A stretch of 64,000 bases of DNA, from the NCBI RefSeq assembly GCF_003385515.1, contig NZ_QNVT01000004.1, forward strand, positions 186,001-250,000. Reading direction: 5' to 3'. Below are positions 1 to 8,933 of the stretch, piece by piece (positions within the stretch are counted from its first letter, which is position 1; every line of letters starts with the position of its first letter). This stretch comes from Chryseobacterium pennae (GTDB lineage Bacteria > Bacteroidota > Bacteroidia > Flavobacteriales > Weeksellaceae). Under the pieces are notes generated by a model, which had not been told where the DNA came from, ran no database searches, and was given only the letters and a program-made list of their open reading frames with translations. The position numbers and the translations under genes were made by a program.

Positions 1-1346
1 CCGCTGATATTGCTGTTACTACACCTATTGATGGATGTACTGCCATTTCGGAAGATCTTACTGGGAAAATAGCTTTGATACAACGAGGTGGGGCTAATAA
101 TTGTGGTTTTGCCCTAAAAGTTAAAAATGCTCAGTTAAAAGGAGCTGTAGGAGCGATTGTTTATAATGCGCCAACTTCTGCAATTCTTACTGGTCAAATG
201 GGAGGAACAGATGCTACAATTACGATTCCATCGGTTAACATAGAAAATGCTGAGGGGACTACCATTATCAATCAACTTACATCTACAGCAGTCAACGCAA
301 CATTGAAGTATGATAAACTCAATTATATCTATAAGGACGGAAGTTTAGACAACGGTATTGTTATCCACGAATATGGACATGGTATTTCTTCGCGTCTTAC
401 CGGGACAAGTGTCGGGTGTTTAAATTATACAAATGATAATGAACAAATGGGCGAGGGATGGTCAGATTTCTTTGCTTTAATGTTAACTAACAGACCTGGT
501 GATAACGCTTCTGTACCAAGAGGTATGGGAACTTTTGCTGAAGGAGATCCTACAGATGCTGTTGGAATAAGACCTAAGAGATATTCTCCGGACTTCACAA
601 TCAATGATTATACATATGGTAAAACCAACGGAATGAAATATAACGATACTGAAACCGATGGAACTCAGATTACCCGGGTTAATTCTCATAGTGTGGGGTT
701 TGTATGGGCTACTATGCTTTGGGATCTTCATAGGAATTATGTTGAAAAATATGGGTATAGCAGCAATGTTTTGGATAATCCTAACAGTGGAAGTGCAAGG
801 GTATTGCAGCTTGTTGTAGATGCTTTGAAATTGCAACCATGTCTTCCTACTTTTGTAACAGGCAGAAATGCAATCTTAGCTGCCGAGCAGGCAAAGACAG
901 AAGGAGCAGATAAATGTATGATCTGGAAAACATTTGCAAAAAGAGGATTGGGGGTCAATGCAGCTCCGGGTGGGTTGAAAGGAAGATGGTTGGGACATGA
1001 TCAGGCAACACCGGATTTAAGTGACCAGGTAGAAGACTTTACAGTTCCAGCTGAATGTGCTACATTAGCAGTAAGTGAAGCCGCAGAAAATACAAAAGGA
1101 ATTTCTATCTATCCGAACCCTGTGAAAAATGAGTTTACGATAAAAACTCCTTCAGGAATTAATTTATCAGGAATTACCACCGTGTCTATCTATGATTTGA
1201 CAGGGAAGCTTATTTCCCAGGAAAATATTAATCTTAACAGGCAGACAACAGTTAATGCTAATCATCTGATCAACGGAGTGTATATTGTGAAGATTAAAAA
1301 TAATTCTTCAATCGACTATAGCCAAAAGATCATTGTTTCTAAATAG
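1..1346 (+). CDS. Secreted M36 (fungalysin-type) zinc metallopeptidase with T9SS tail, 5' end cut by window
   Basis: The reading frame is open from base 3, so the gene begins outside the window; the first start-like codon inside (TTG at 75) is not a real start. The visible part has the end of a protease-associated (PA) insert, the zinc motif HEYGHG, the downstream GEGWSDFF glutamate region typical of M36, and a C-terminal sorting domain beginning at ISIYPNPVKNEF. By family it is an extracellular endopeptidase exported by Sec and then by the type IX system. It is a tandem paralogue of the complete gene at 1540; the last ~100 residues of the two are almost identical, while the catalytic parts differ more. 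A hairpin terminator follows directly. Confidence 0.93.
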   Translation, partial: ADIAVTTPIDGCTAISEDLTGKIALIQRGGANNCGFALKVKNAQLKGAVGAIVYNAPTSAILTGQMGGTDATITIPSVNIENAEGTTIINQLTSTAVNATLKYDKLNYIYKDGSLDNGIVIHEYGHGISSRLTGTSVGCLNYTNDNEQMGEGWSDFFALMLTNRPGDNASVPRGMGTFAEGDPTDAVGIRPKRYSPDFTINDYTYGKTNGMKYNDTETDGTQITRVNSHSVGFVWATMLWDLHRNYVEKYGYSSNVLDNPNSGSARVLQLVVDALKLQPCLPTFVTGRNAILAAEQAKTEGADKCMIWKTFAKRGLGVNAAPGGLKGRWLGHDQATPDLSDQVEDFTVPAECATLAVSEAAENTKGISIYPNPVKNEFTIKTPSGINLSGITTVSIYDLTGKLISQENINLNRQTTVNANHLINGVYIVKIKNNSSIDYSQKIIVSK

Positions 1347-1369
1347 AAATTTTTAAATAAATAAGTGTA

Positions 1370-1403
1370 ATGCTCTGGAATAGCTTCCAGAGCATTTTTT
1401 TTT
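1370..1403 (+). terminator. Rho-independent terminator of the first M36 gene
   Basis: A perfect 11-bp stem (1370-1380 with 1385-1395) has a 4-base loop and is followed by eight T residues. It separates the two tandem M36 genes, so they are probably transcribed independently. Confidence 0.9.
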
Positions 1404-1539
1404 CAATAATCGTTTTGTTTTTATGGTGTTTTGTGAATAAATATTCACTTTTTTTTAATTTTTATAATAAAATATGTAACATTTTTGTTTATTTCCCTAC
1501 TAACCGAATTGGATATTAATTTTTGTTAAAAGAAAACTT

Positions 1540-4197
1540 ATGAAGAAAATTCGACTTAGTGTTAAGCTATTGTTATTTTGTTCTCTTTTCAGTGCAGGGA
1601 TTGTCTCTGCTCAAAAGTATGAACAAGTCATTAGAGATTATGTGAACTCTGCAGGATCTTTTCAAAGATCTAATTCTGAGTTAAAAGGTTTTAAAATTAT
1701 CAACATAGACCCTTCAACAAGTTTAAAGGGAGATGTGGTAGGAATACAGCAAACCATTGATGGTATTCCGGTATTTGGTAGCTCTGCCAATGTTTTGATC
1801 AGAGATGGAAAAGTATTGAGTTTTGCTGATACATTTATTAAAACCTATCCTAATACCATTAAAGGGAAGGAAAGTGGCAGAAAAGATGCATTGGTTGCTC
1901 AAACTGTTAAAAGATTGAACGGTTTATCCACATCTAAGAATATTGATGGTCATGATGAACCGATAAAAACGAACACCGTTTATTTTGCAAAGGGAGGAGA
2001 TTTCATCCTTGGTTATCAGTTTAATATTGAAGAAAAAGGAACCAGCAATGTATGGAATACTATTGTAAGCACCGAGGATGGTTCTATTCTATATCAGGAA
2101 AATACAACACTTTCCTGTGATTTTCACCCTGGAACTTACGAAAGATCTGCTGGAGAATTGTTAACAGGCCTGAATATTGAGCCTTCTGCTCTTCCTAATA
2201 ATTTAGAAGTGGCAGACTTACATAAGAATACAAATTTTGTTCTATCTCCGGATAACGCTTCTTATAATGTTTTTGCATTTCCTGTAGAGGCCCCATCATT
2301 TGGAAGCAGAACACTGCTTACCAATCCTTGGGATCTGACAGCTTCACCTGAAGGCTGGCATTCTGACGGTACTACAAGCTATACCATAACAAGAGGAAAT
2401 AATGCCTTTGCATATACTGATGAGGCTAATACCAATGTTGCACAATTCTCTCCCGATGGTGGTGCAAACAGAGTTTTTGATTTTCCTTTGGATGTGACAC
2501 AAATGCAGCAAGCCTATACCTCGGCAGCTGTAACCAATTTATTCTATACAACGAATAAAATGCATGATGTGTTTTATAAATTCGGATTTACAGAATCTGC
2601 GAGGAACTATCAAAAAAATAATTTTGGAAAAGGCGGCGTAGAGAATGACCCTGTTCTTGCTGAATCAAGAGATGGAAGTGGTCTTAATAATGCTAATTTT
2701 AATCCTGGTGCTGATGGAACAAGCGGAAGAATGCAAATGTTCCTTTTTGTACCTAACGATGCAAGATATCTTTATTATAATGCTCCGTCAAATTATGTAG
2801 CAAGAGCTCCAAAAGCAGGAACTGCTAATTTCGGTCCACAACTTATTGGAGGAACTCCTGTCACAGGAGATCTGGCTCTTCCAACACCAGCTGATGCATG
2901 TACTGCTGTTGCTGCCGGAAGTCTTACCGGGAAAATAGCGGTATTAAATGCAGCAGGGCCTACAGGATGTGGTTTTGCTCTTAAAACCAAGAATCTTCAA
3001 AATGCCGGAGCTGTAGGAGTTATACAGTATCATCCGAATAGTGATATCCCAGTAGGACTTGGAGGAACAGATACTACGATTACCATTCCTACAATTATGG
3101 TTGGTAAATCAGAAGGAGAGTTCCTTGTAAGTGAATTAACCAATGGTGTTGTTGCAAATGCTACATTAAAAACTGAGGCTGTTTATAGAGATGCCAGCTT
3201 AGATAATGGTATTATAAGCCATGAGTATGGGCACGGGATTTCTAATCGTCTTACCGGAACAGGAAGCTCTTGTTTATCCTACATCACATCTAATGAGCAA
3301 ATGGGAGAAGGTTGGTCTGATTTCTTTGCTTTAATGCTGACTACCAGACCGGGAGATAATGCCTCTATTGCCAGAGGAATAGGAACTTTTGCTTCAGGAG
3401 AAGCCGCAACAGGAGCAGGAATTAGACCAGCAAAATATTCACCTGATTTTGGCGTAAATAATTTTACTTATGGTAGAACCAATGGAATGAAAGTAAATGC
3501 ATCTATATCAGGAATTGCAGTTACTGTACCTGATGTTCACAGTATTGGTTTTATCTGGGCTTCAATGCTTTGGGATCTTAACTGGAAGTATGTAGAAAAA
3601 TACGGTTATAGCAGTAATGTTTTGGATAATCCTAACAGCGGGAGTGCAAAAATTTTACAGCTGGTAATGGATGCTCTTAAATTACAGCCGTGTAATCCTA
3701 CATTTGCACAGGGAAGAGATGCTATTCTTGCCGCTGATCAAGCTTCTACTAATGGAGAAAATAAGTGTATGATCTGGAAGACATTCGCTAAAAGAGGATT
3801 AGGGGTGAATGCAGCAGCAGGACAGCTTAATGGTTTGGCCTTTGGGTCAAATCAGCCTTTACCAGGAATGAGTGACCAGGTAGAAGACTTTACAGTTCCG
3901 GCTGAATGTGCTACATTGGCCGTAAGTGAAGCTGCAGAAAATACAAAAGGAATTTCTATCTATCCGAACCCTGTGAAAAATGAGTTTACGATTAAGACAC
4001 CTTCAGGAATGAACTTATCAGGAATTACCACCGTATCCATCTATGATTTTACCGGAAAGTTAATTTCTCAGGAAAGTATCAATCTTAACAGGCAAACGAC
4101 AGTTAATGCAAGTAATCTGATCAACGGGACCTATATTGTAAAGATTAAGAACAATTCTTCAATCGACTATAGCCAAAAGATCATTGTTTCCAAATAG
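1540..4197 (+). CDS. Secreted M36 (fungalysin-type) zinc metallopeptidase with PA insert and T9SS tail
   Basis: 885 residues. The N-terminus is a Sec signal peptide ending near VSAQ. A fungalysin/thermolysin propeptide (FTP-like) region follows, then the catalytic domain with a PA insert around residues 455-545. The zinc site is HEYGHG at about 561-566, followed by GEGWSDFF. The C-terminus is a T9SS type A sorting domain (SIYPNPVKNEF onward). Established family role: extracellular endopeptidase; secretion by Sec then T9SS is inferred from the two signals. The ATG at 1540 is chosen because it opens the signal peptide. It has its own upstream region and terminator. The C-terminal ~100 residues nearly duplicate those of the upstream paralogue, which suggests recent duplication or gene conversion. 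Confidence 0.95.
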   Translation: MKKIRLSVKLLLFCSLFSAGIVSAQKYEQVIRDYVNSAGSFQRSNSELKGFKIINIDPSTSLKGDVVGIQQTIDGIPVFGSSANVLIRDGKVLSFADTFIKTYPNTIKGKESGRKDALVAQTVKRLNGLSTSKNIDGHDEPIKTNTVYFAKGGDFILGYQFNIEEKGTSNVWNTIVSTEDGSILYQENTTLSCDFHPGTYERSAGELLTGLNIEPSALPNNLEVADLHKNTNFVLSPDNASYNVFAFPVEAPSFGSRTLLTNPWDLTASPEGWHSDGTTSYTITRGNNAFAYTDEANTNVAQFSPDGGANRVFDFPLDVTQMQQAYTSAAVTNLFYTTNKMHDVFYKFGFTESARNYQKNNFGKGGVENDPVLAESRDGSGLNNANFNPGADGTSGRMQMFLFVPNDARYLYYNAPSNYVARAPKAGTANFGPQLIGGTPVTGDLALPTPADACTAVAAGSLTGKIAVLNAAGPTGCGFALKTKNLQNAGAVGVIQYHPNSDIPVGLGGTDTTITIPTIMVGKSEGEFLVSELTNGVVANATLKTEAVYRDASLDNGIISHEYGHGISNRLTGTGSSCLSYITSNEQMGEGWSDFFALMLTTRPGDNASIARGIGTFASGEAATGAGIRPAKYSPDFGVNNFTYGRTNGMKVNASISGIAVTVPDVHSIGFIWASMLWDLNWKYVEKYGYSSNVLDNPNSGSAKILQLVMDALKLQPCNPTFAQGRDAILAADQASTNGENKCMIWKTFAKRGLGVNAAAGQLNGLAFGSNQPLPGMSDQVEDFTVPAECATLAVSEAAENTKGISIYPNPVKNEFTIKTPSGMNLSGITTVSIYDFTGKLISQESINLNRQTTVNASNLINGTYIVKIKNNSSIDYSQKIIVSK

Positions 4198-4219
4198 AAA
4201 CATTAAAATAAATAAGTGT

Positions 4220-4256
4220 AAAAGCTTCGGGATTTTTTCCGGAGCTTTTCTTTTTA
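4220..4256 (+). terminator. Terminator between the M36 gene and the convergent pigment operon
   Basis: An 11-bp stem with one G-T pair (4220-4230 with 4239-4249) is followed by a T-rich tract on the plus strand. The arm ends in A4/T4, so it may also slow transcription arriving from the convergent minus-strand operon that ends at 4277. Confidence 0.82.
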
Positions 4257-4276
4257 GTTATAATATCAGAGCGGGT

Positions 4277-5449
4277 TTAATTATTTTCAGGGTTAAGCTT
4301 ATTCAGAAAAAGAAAGGTGCTTATTCCCGTAATAGCAGATAATGTGGTACTCAGGATAAAGCTTCCGATCACATATTGAAGCAGATTATTCTTGATCAGC
4401 TCAAAATTAAGATCCTGGCTAAGGAAATTACTGTCTCCATGTACAAATGGAGCACCCAGAAATAAGGAGGCTGCAATGATGAAAGGAATAAAAGGAGGTA
4501 AACTCACATTGGATGCCACAAAGGCAAGCACTTTATTCAGCTTAAAAAGAACGGATAAGCTGATGACAAGCAGGGTCTGGAATCCCCAAAAAGGAGAAAG
4601 ACCGATAAAGACTCCAAGTGCAATGGAAAATGCTTTTGTCCGGTTGCTTCCGTCACTTTCCAGTACATCTTCCTTTATGAATCTTTTAAAGCTTTTTTTT
4701 TTAAAATTATTCACAAAGTTTCTCGGAATAATGTAGAAAAGGGTAATGGTCACCAAAATTGTGTTCAGAATACTGATTCTGGTGAAATCCTTGAATGGTC
4801 TGAAATGAGAAACGCGTTCTGCAGGATCATACAATACTTTTATCGGAATATTTTTTACAGGAACATGCCTCCAGGCAGTTCTTACAATGATCTCAATTTC
4901 AAATTCAAACTTAGGGGTAAAATATTTCTTTGGAATTTTATGTAAAGGGTAAAGTCTGTAACCGGACTGAGTATCTTCCAGCCTGATTCCGGTTTCAAAC
5001 CAGAACCAAAAATTAGAAAACCGGTTTCCGAAGCTGCTCTTTTTTGGAATTCCGTCCTGAGACATATTCCTGTTTCCAATCAGAAGAACATCTTTATCCT
5101 CCTGAAGAAGAGCTTCTACAAATACCGGGATATCATCCGGGTAATGTTGTCCATCGGAATCAATGGTTATAGCGTGATTATATCCCAGTTCCTTTGCCTT
5201 TCTGAAGCCTGTTTTAAGTCCGTTTCCTTTTCCTTTATTCTGTGGTAAGGAAATGACTGTGATCTGAGGATATCGGTTCAGAATCTGAAGGGTGGAGTCT
5301 GTGGAACCATCATTGACCACAATAATACTTTCGGTGTAATTTAAAACACCGTCAATTACCCTTTTCAGAGTCTTTTCATTATTGTAGGTAGGTATTAAAA
5401 CGCAGATCTTCCTTTCAGAAATTGCATTTTGTATTTCAGCAAGGGACAT
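4277..5449 (-). CDS. Family 2 glycosyltransferase fused to DUF2062 (flexirubin cluster)
   Basis: 390 residues. Residues 15-235 form a GT2 GT-A domain: the nucleotide-binding start is CVLIPTYNNEKTLK, with the acidic pairs VVNDGSTDST and TIDSDGQHYPDD. Residues ~270-380 are a DUF2062 membrane domain with two or three hydrophobic segments containing GLSPFWGFQT. GT2-DUF2062 fusions occur in aryl polyene and flexirubin clusters, but their substrate is not certain; a polyprenyl-phosphate-linked or lipid substrate at the inner membrane is an inference. It is the last gene of block 3, 4 bases after the preceding gene, so it is almost certainly co-transcribed. Confidence 0.9.
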   Translation of the reverse strand: MSLAEIQNAISERKICVLIPTYNNEKTLKRVIDGVLNYTESIIVVNDGSTDSTLQILNRYPQITVISLPQNKGKGNGLKTGFRKAKELGYNHAITIDSDGQHYPDDIPVFVEALLQEDKDVLLIGNRNMSQDGIPKKSSFGNRFSNFWFWFETGIRLEDTQSGYRLYPLHKIPKKYFTPKFEFEIEIIVRTAWRHVPVKNIPIKVLYDPAERVSHFRPFKDFTRISILNTILVTITLFYIIPRNFVNNFKKKSFKRFIKEDVLESDGSNRTKAFSIALGVFIGLSPFWGFQTLLVISLSVLFKLNKVLAFVASNVSLPPFIPFIIAASLFLGAPFVHGDSNFLSQDLNFELIKNNLLQYVIGSFILSTTLSAITGISTFLFLNKLNPENN

Positions 5450-5453
5450 TGTT

Positions 5454-5930
5454 CTATTTTAAAGTGGCTCTTTCTGCCTCGGTAATGGTTTTAGACTGCC
5501 CTGCAAACCTTTTGATATAGTTTTTCAAAGCAGCATTCTGTTTACTGTAATTATTCAGGAGGAATGCTTTATCATCTTTTAAGCTTCCTCTGTATCCCAC
5601 AATTTTAGGAATGTTTTCCTGAACACTTAATCTGATCAGACGAAGTTCTGCATTATTAGGATTACTTTTGATAATGCCCTCAAGGTTGGTGGCACCTGTT
5701 TTTACAAGCGCTTTTCTGTTTCCTTTGGATACTTTGGCTTCCATGATTTTGGCCGCTGCTTTATATCCTAAAGTTACAGGATCAGAACCGGATTGTTTTT
5801 CTGCAGCTTCAATAAAGTTTGTTGTATTAGTGCTGGAGTCATTAGCCTTGGCATAGCTGTTTCTCAGTGTTTCAAGGTCAGACTGAAAGAAGAATAAAAA
5901 TGCCGCTACGAAGGATAAAATAAGTTTCAT
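5454..5930 (-). CDS. Small secreted helical protein of the flexirubin cluster, function unknown
   Basis: 158 residues. An N-terminal hydrophobic stretch (MKLILSFVAAFLFFF) is probably a signal peptide. The rest looks all-helical, with TPR-like spacing of small and aromatic residues (YKAAAKIMEAK, NAALKNYIKRF). No catalytic motif is visible. It lies 4 bases from both neighbours in block 3, so a role in pigment assembly or transport at the periplasmic side is inferred only from position. It could also be an unrelated periplasmic repeat protein. Confidence 0.8.
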   Translation of the reverse strand: MKLILSFVAAFLFFFQSDLETLRNSYAKANDSSTNTTNFIEAAEKQSGSDPVTLGYKAAAKIMEAKVSKGNRKALVKTGATNLEGIIKSNPNNAELRLIRLSVQENIPKIVGYRGSLKDDKAFLLNNYSKQNAALKNYIKRFAGQSKTITEAERATLK

Positions 5931-5934
5931 GATG

Positions 5935-6306
5935 TTATTTTTTATAGCTTACAGACAATTTTAATGCAATAGTCTCGCCAAAGGAAGTTACATTTTTTAC
6001 TTTAACATCTTCCTCGTTTTCAGTAATGTCCAGTTGAAGTTTCAGGTCAGGAGTCTCAAAAGGATTGATAATAGCCATAAATTTTACATTCGAAGCTGTT
6101 TTTAAAAATAATTTTGACCCTGTAAATTCTTCTGTAAGTTCTTTTATGATCTGCATCATACAAACTCCTGGCGTCACAGGATTTCCTGGGAAGTGGCCCT
6201 TGAAAATATCGTGATCTTTATTCAAATGGATATTAGCAATAAAGCTTCCGTTTTCTGTCTTTTCGTATGATGTTAAACTATAAAAATCTGTAAGAATGGT
6301 TTGCAT
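5935..6306 (-). CDS. 3-hydroxyacyl-ACP dehydratase, FabZ-like hot-dog protein
   Basis: 123 residues with the FabZ-type signature HDIFKGHFPGNPVTPGV, whose histidine and following motif form the dehydratase active site in this family. It probably dehydrates 3-hydroxyacyl-ACP intermediates as the aryl polyene chain grows, in the cytoplasm. It is one of three hot-dog proteins in the pigment cluster (others at 25613 and 26063) and the only one with the clear GHFPGxPxxPG motif. Embedded in block 3 with 4-base gaps on both sides. Confidence 0.9.
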   Translation of the reverse strand: MQTILTDFYSLTSYEKTENGSFIANIHLNKDHDIFKGHFPGNPVTPGVCMMQIIKELTEEFTGSKLFLKTASNVKFMAIINPFETPDLKLQLDITENEEDVKVKNVTSFGETIALKLSVSYKK

Positions 6307-6310
6307 GATC

Positions 6311-6922
6311 TTATTTTTTAAGATTAAATGTATAATATACTCCAGCCTGGAAAACTACATTGGCATGTTTTCCCTGGTAGTTATTTATGGTATGTAAAAA
6401 GCCGTGTTTTATTCTGGCTTCCACTCCAAAGTTCTTGGTAATGTCATAACCCGCCCCTGCAGTAATTCCTAAATCGAAATTATAGGATGGATCAAAGTCT
6501 TTTTCCACAACTACATCAATGGTAGGGCCTATAAGCACATTGAAATTTTTAAAATAAAACTTATTGACTAACTGAGTTCCAAAATAAGAAATTTTATATT
6601 CATCTCTGTCATTTCTTCCAATACTTTCTACTTTTGCACCTTGTCTTGAATAATTAAATTCAGGTTGCAAAGCATAAAATTTAGTAAGTCTTATATTTCC
6701 AAAAAAACCAATATAAAAATCTGTACGGTTCTTAAATTTATAAGATCCTTTTATTTCATCGTAGGAATGAGTGTTTTCATCATAAATTAAGTATTTTTCA
6801 ACCCCATTGCCTTGTGTGAAATGTGAAAAATTGGCCCCTCCTCTTACTCCAAGGCTGAAAGTTACCTGTGCAAAAGACAGTCCGGAGATGAGAGCAAAAA
6901 GCAGAAAATATATTTTCTTCAT
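6311..6922 (-). CDS. Outer-membrane beta-barrel (porin-family) protein of the flexirubin cluster
   Basis: 203 residues. The signal peptide ends at about SFAQ, followed by alternating hydrophobic/aromatic strands (VRGGANFSHF, FYIGFFGNIRL, FGVEARIKHGF) and a C-terminal YYTFNLKK strand, as in small 8-stranded OMP_b-brl_2 proteins. Flexirubins reside in the outer membrane, so a link to pigment placement is plausible, but that is inference from location. Four bases separate it from the dehydratase gene. Confidence 0.85.
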   Translation of the reverse strand: MKKIYFLLFALISGLSFAQVTFSLGVRGGANFSHFTQGNGVEKYLIYDENTHSYDEIKGSYKFKNRTDFYIGFFGNIRLTKFYALQPEFNYSRQGAKVESIGRNDRDEYKISYFGTQLVNKFYFKNFNVLIGPTIDVVVEKDFDPSYNFDLGITAGAGYDITKNFGVEARIKHGFLHTINNYQGKHANVVFQAGVYYTFNLKK

Positions 6923-6929
6923 GTATAAG

Positions 6930-7565
6930 TTATTCAGTTTCGGTTATTTGAAATAGTTTTATATTGATCTTAAAATCCTTATGATCTAAGTGTAAGCTGT
7001 CCGCGAAGATATGTTTTTTCGCATCAAAAGTAAAATCGATCTTTTCTCTGTTATTTTTAGTATAAATAATCTGTTTCAGTAGATTATTTTCTTTGTTAAA
7101 GAACAAATAATAGCTTTTATTGTCAATTTTGGAGAGATAGATGTTAGCATTTTCATTTTCAAAGCTTTCGCTCACCGGATATTGTCTTTTTAGAAGTTGC
7201 TGAAAGTCATTCTTCAGAAAATTGATGACAATTTTTTTATCCAGATCAGGAAGTACATAATTGAGTTTGAAGTTATTCTCCGAAATCTCAAAATCAATCA
7301 GTTTATTGCCAAAATCAGACGTTAATGCGACCCGATGTGTCTTATCATTCAGTTTCTTGATGATGAGAATACCGCTTACATGATTTTTATAAATATCCAT
7401 CTGGCATTTATAGACATAATCTTCGGCAGACGAAAAATAAAGATTTTCTACTGTCTTTTCATTTATCGGAACCGGTTTTACGTCTGTAAGCTGATAGGTT
7501 TTGCAGGAAACAGCCGATAACAGGATCAGGCTATAAAGTAAATTCTGACGCAGGAATCGAAGCAT
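6930..7565 (-). CDS. Outer-membrane lipoprotein adjacent to LolA, possibly LolB-like
   Basis: 211 residues from the chosen start. A lipoprotein signal peptide ends at the lipobox LLSAVSC; a start 24 bases upstream at 7589 would put eight extra residues before it. The mature part is rich in beta-strand patterns and overlaps the end of the lolA-like gene by 35 bases, so the pair is translationally linked. A LolB-like partner for the neighbouring LolA homologue is plausible, since such pairs occur in aryl polyene clusters, but no diagnostic LolB motif is visible. Assigned by position and lipobox. Confidence 0.75.
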   Translation of the reverse strand: MLRFLRQNLLYSLILLSAVSCKTYQLTDVKPVPINEKTVENLYFSSAEDYVYKCQMDIYKNHVSGILIIKKLNDKTHRVALTSDFGNKLIDFEISENNFKLNYVLPDLDKKIVINFLKNDFQQLLKRQYPVSESFENENANIYLSKIDNKSYYLFFNKENNLLKQIIYTKNNREKIDFTFDAKKHIFADSLHLDHKDFKINIKLFQITETE

Positions 7566-8157
7566 TGATCTTTGTATTTTTAAAAACAATATTCGTAGTA
7601 TCTCCGGAAGCTTCCGTCATATTTACCTGGGAAACGGTAGATTGATTTTTAGGGAAATAAAGTTCAATCTGTTTGATGTATTTTAAAAGCTGGGACGTCT
7701 TCGGTACAAATTTCGCCACATTGTAATTCCCGTTTTTGAAATAGGTCACCGTAAACTCAGGGTCGTTGAACATCGTTCCGTTGGAGCTTCCGACAATCAG
7801 TTTATTGATCTTTTCAAAAGTTTTGCTTTTGGCATCTACGGAAGATTTTTTTCCCTGATCGTTGATGTATATTTTATTGCTTTTGAAAACAATGCTGTAC
7901 TGATAAGGTTTGGTATATTTCCAGCTCAGCATATTAGGGGTCTGCAATGACATTTTTCCGTAGGTAACAATACTTTTATCCAGAAAGTCCAGTTTCTTGG
8001 TTTGGGTAAAATCACTTTGCAGGGTCTTGATTTCTTTGGTGTCCGCCGAAACCTTAGATACGAATGCCTTAGCCTCCGCTCCTGACATTGCCGTATTTTG
8101 GGCAAAAAAGAAACCGGAAACCAGTAAAAATGCTCCGAAAGCAATATTTTTAATCAT
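7531..8157 (-). CDS. LolA-like outer-membrane lipoprotein carrier (internal start of the fused frame)
   Basis: 208 residues if translated from the internal ATG at 8157. The signal peptide ends at FFFAQ, followed by a LolA-type domain (TLQSDFTQTKKLDF, SWKYTKPYQYSIVF, YFPKNQSTVSQVNM). LolA proteins carry lipoproteins across the periplasm; the homologue in pigment clusters is thought to carry pigment or its lipid conjugate to the outer membrane (inference). An internal Sec signal peptide in the middle of a longer protein makes little sense, so independent initiation here is likely whether or not the A8 tract is genuine. It overlaps the downstream lipoprotein gene by 35 bases. Confidence 0.85.
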   Translation of the reverse strand: MIKNIAFGAFLLVSGFFFAQNTAMSGAEAKAFVSKVSADTKEIKTLQSDFTQTKKLDFLDKSIVTYGKMSLQTPNMLSWKYTKPYQYSIVFKSNKIYINDQGKKSSVDAKSKTFEKINKLIVGSSNGTMFNDPEFTVTYFKNGNYNVAKFVPKTSQLLKYIKQIELYFPKNQSTVSQVNMTEASGDTTNIVFKNTKINASIPASEFTL

Positions 8158-8907
8158 TTTTTTTCTTGAATTTATAATAGAATCAACTGTAAAGGTTGAG
8201 TACTTTTTATCTGCCAAAAATACTAATAAATCCGCCAGCACACGATACGTTTTTTCTGAAGTGTCGTGAAGAAGGATAATGCTCCCTTTTTTCAGGCCTT
8301 TAGTTACTCTTTGATAGATTTTCTTTTCATCATCAATGATCGTGTCCAGAGAGCGGACGTTCCAGCCAACGCTTGTTTTATGAGTCCGTAGTATCGCTTT
8401 GGCAATACTAGGATTGGTAACTCCGAAAGGAGGTCTGTATAAGTCTGTTTGTATATTCCCAACCTTCTTTATAACCTTGTCACAGTTTTCGATCTCTGCG
8501 GTCATTTTTGAAGCAGATAAAAAACCTGTTGAATTGGAATGGGATAGGGTATGATTTCCGATGGAGTGTCCTTCAGCAATGATTCTTTGAAAAGTTTCAG
8601 GATATTTCTCAATCTGTTTTCCGATGCAGAAAAAGGTAGCTTTTATTTCATGTTCTTTAAGCAGATCCAAAAACTTCGGTGTAAATTCAGTAGGGCCATC
8701 ATCAAAAGTAAGGGCTACTTCCTTGATTTTTGTCCTCTTATGGGTAATACTTTTGACAAAATATCCCAGCTCAATAGCAAATGATCCCCAAACCATCACA
8801 GCAGAAAAAGCAAGAAAACAGGCAACATATACCCAAAGGCTTCCCTGAAACGCATAAATAAAAACGTTACAGAAAAGATAAAATAGGATAAATGAATAAT
8901 GTCTCAT
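7531..8907 (-). CDS. Polysaccharide-deacetylase domain joined in frame to a LolA-like domain
   Basis: The sequence as given is one open frame of 458 residues. Residues 1-250 have two hydrophobic N-terminal segments and a NodB deacetylase domain: TFDDGPTEFT, the HxxxH-type NHTLSH, RPPFG and the late LLHDTS. At 8157 a second protein begins with its own signal peptide (ATG ATT AAA...), a LolA-like carrier. The join falls in an A8 run (minus strand). With seven A residues the deacetylase would stop at TGA in an ATGA overlap with the second start, the normal arrangement of coupled genes. The fusion is therefore either a real homopolymer mutation or a sequencing error. The ATG at 8907 is preferred to 8958, which lies in a repeat. 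Confidence 0.82.
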   Translation of the reverse strand: MRHYSFILFYLFCNVFIYAFQGSLWVYVACFLAFSAVMVWGSFAIELGYFVKSITHKRTKIKEVALTFDDGPTEFTPKFLDLLKEHEIKATFFCIGKQIEKYPETFQRIIAEGHSIGNHTLSHSNSTGFLSASKMTAEIENCDKVIKKVGNIQTDLYRPPFGVTNPSIAKAILRTHKTSVGWNVRSLDTIIDDEKKIYQRVTKGLKKGSIILLHDTSEKTYRVLADLLVFLADKKYSTFTVDSIINSRKKMIKNIAFGAFLLVSGFFFAQNTAMSGAEAKAFVSKVSADTKEIKTLQSDFTQTKKLDFLDKSIVTYGKMSLQTPNMLSWKYTKPYQYSIVFKSNKIYINDQGKKSSVDAKSKTFEKINKLIVGSSNGTMFNDPEFTVTYFKNGNYNVAKFVPKTSQLLKYIKQIELYFPKNQSTVSQVNMTEASGDTTNIVFKNTKINASIPASEFTL

Positions 8908-8933
8908 CGTCTTTAAAGTTTGTGAATCTAAGT

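Noticed and set aside
75..77. TTG at 75 as the start of the first M36 gene
   Set aside because: The frame is open to the window edge and the residues upstream align with the PA insert of the neighbouring paralogue, so the gene is simply truncated.
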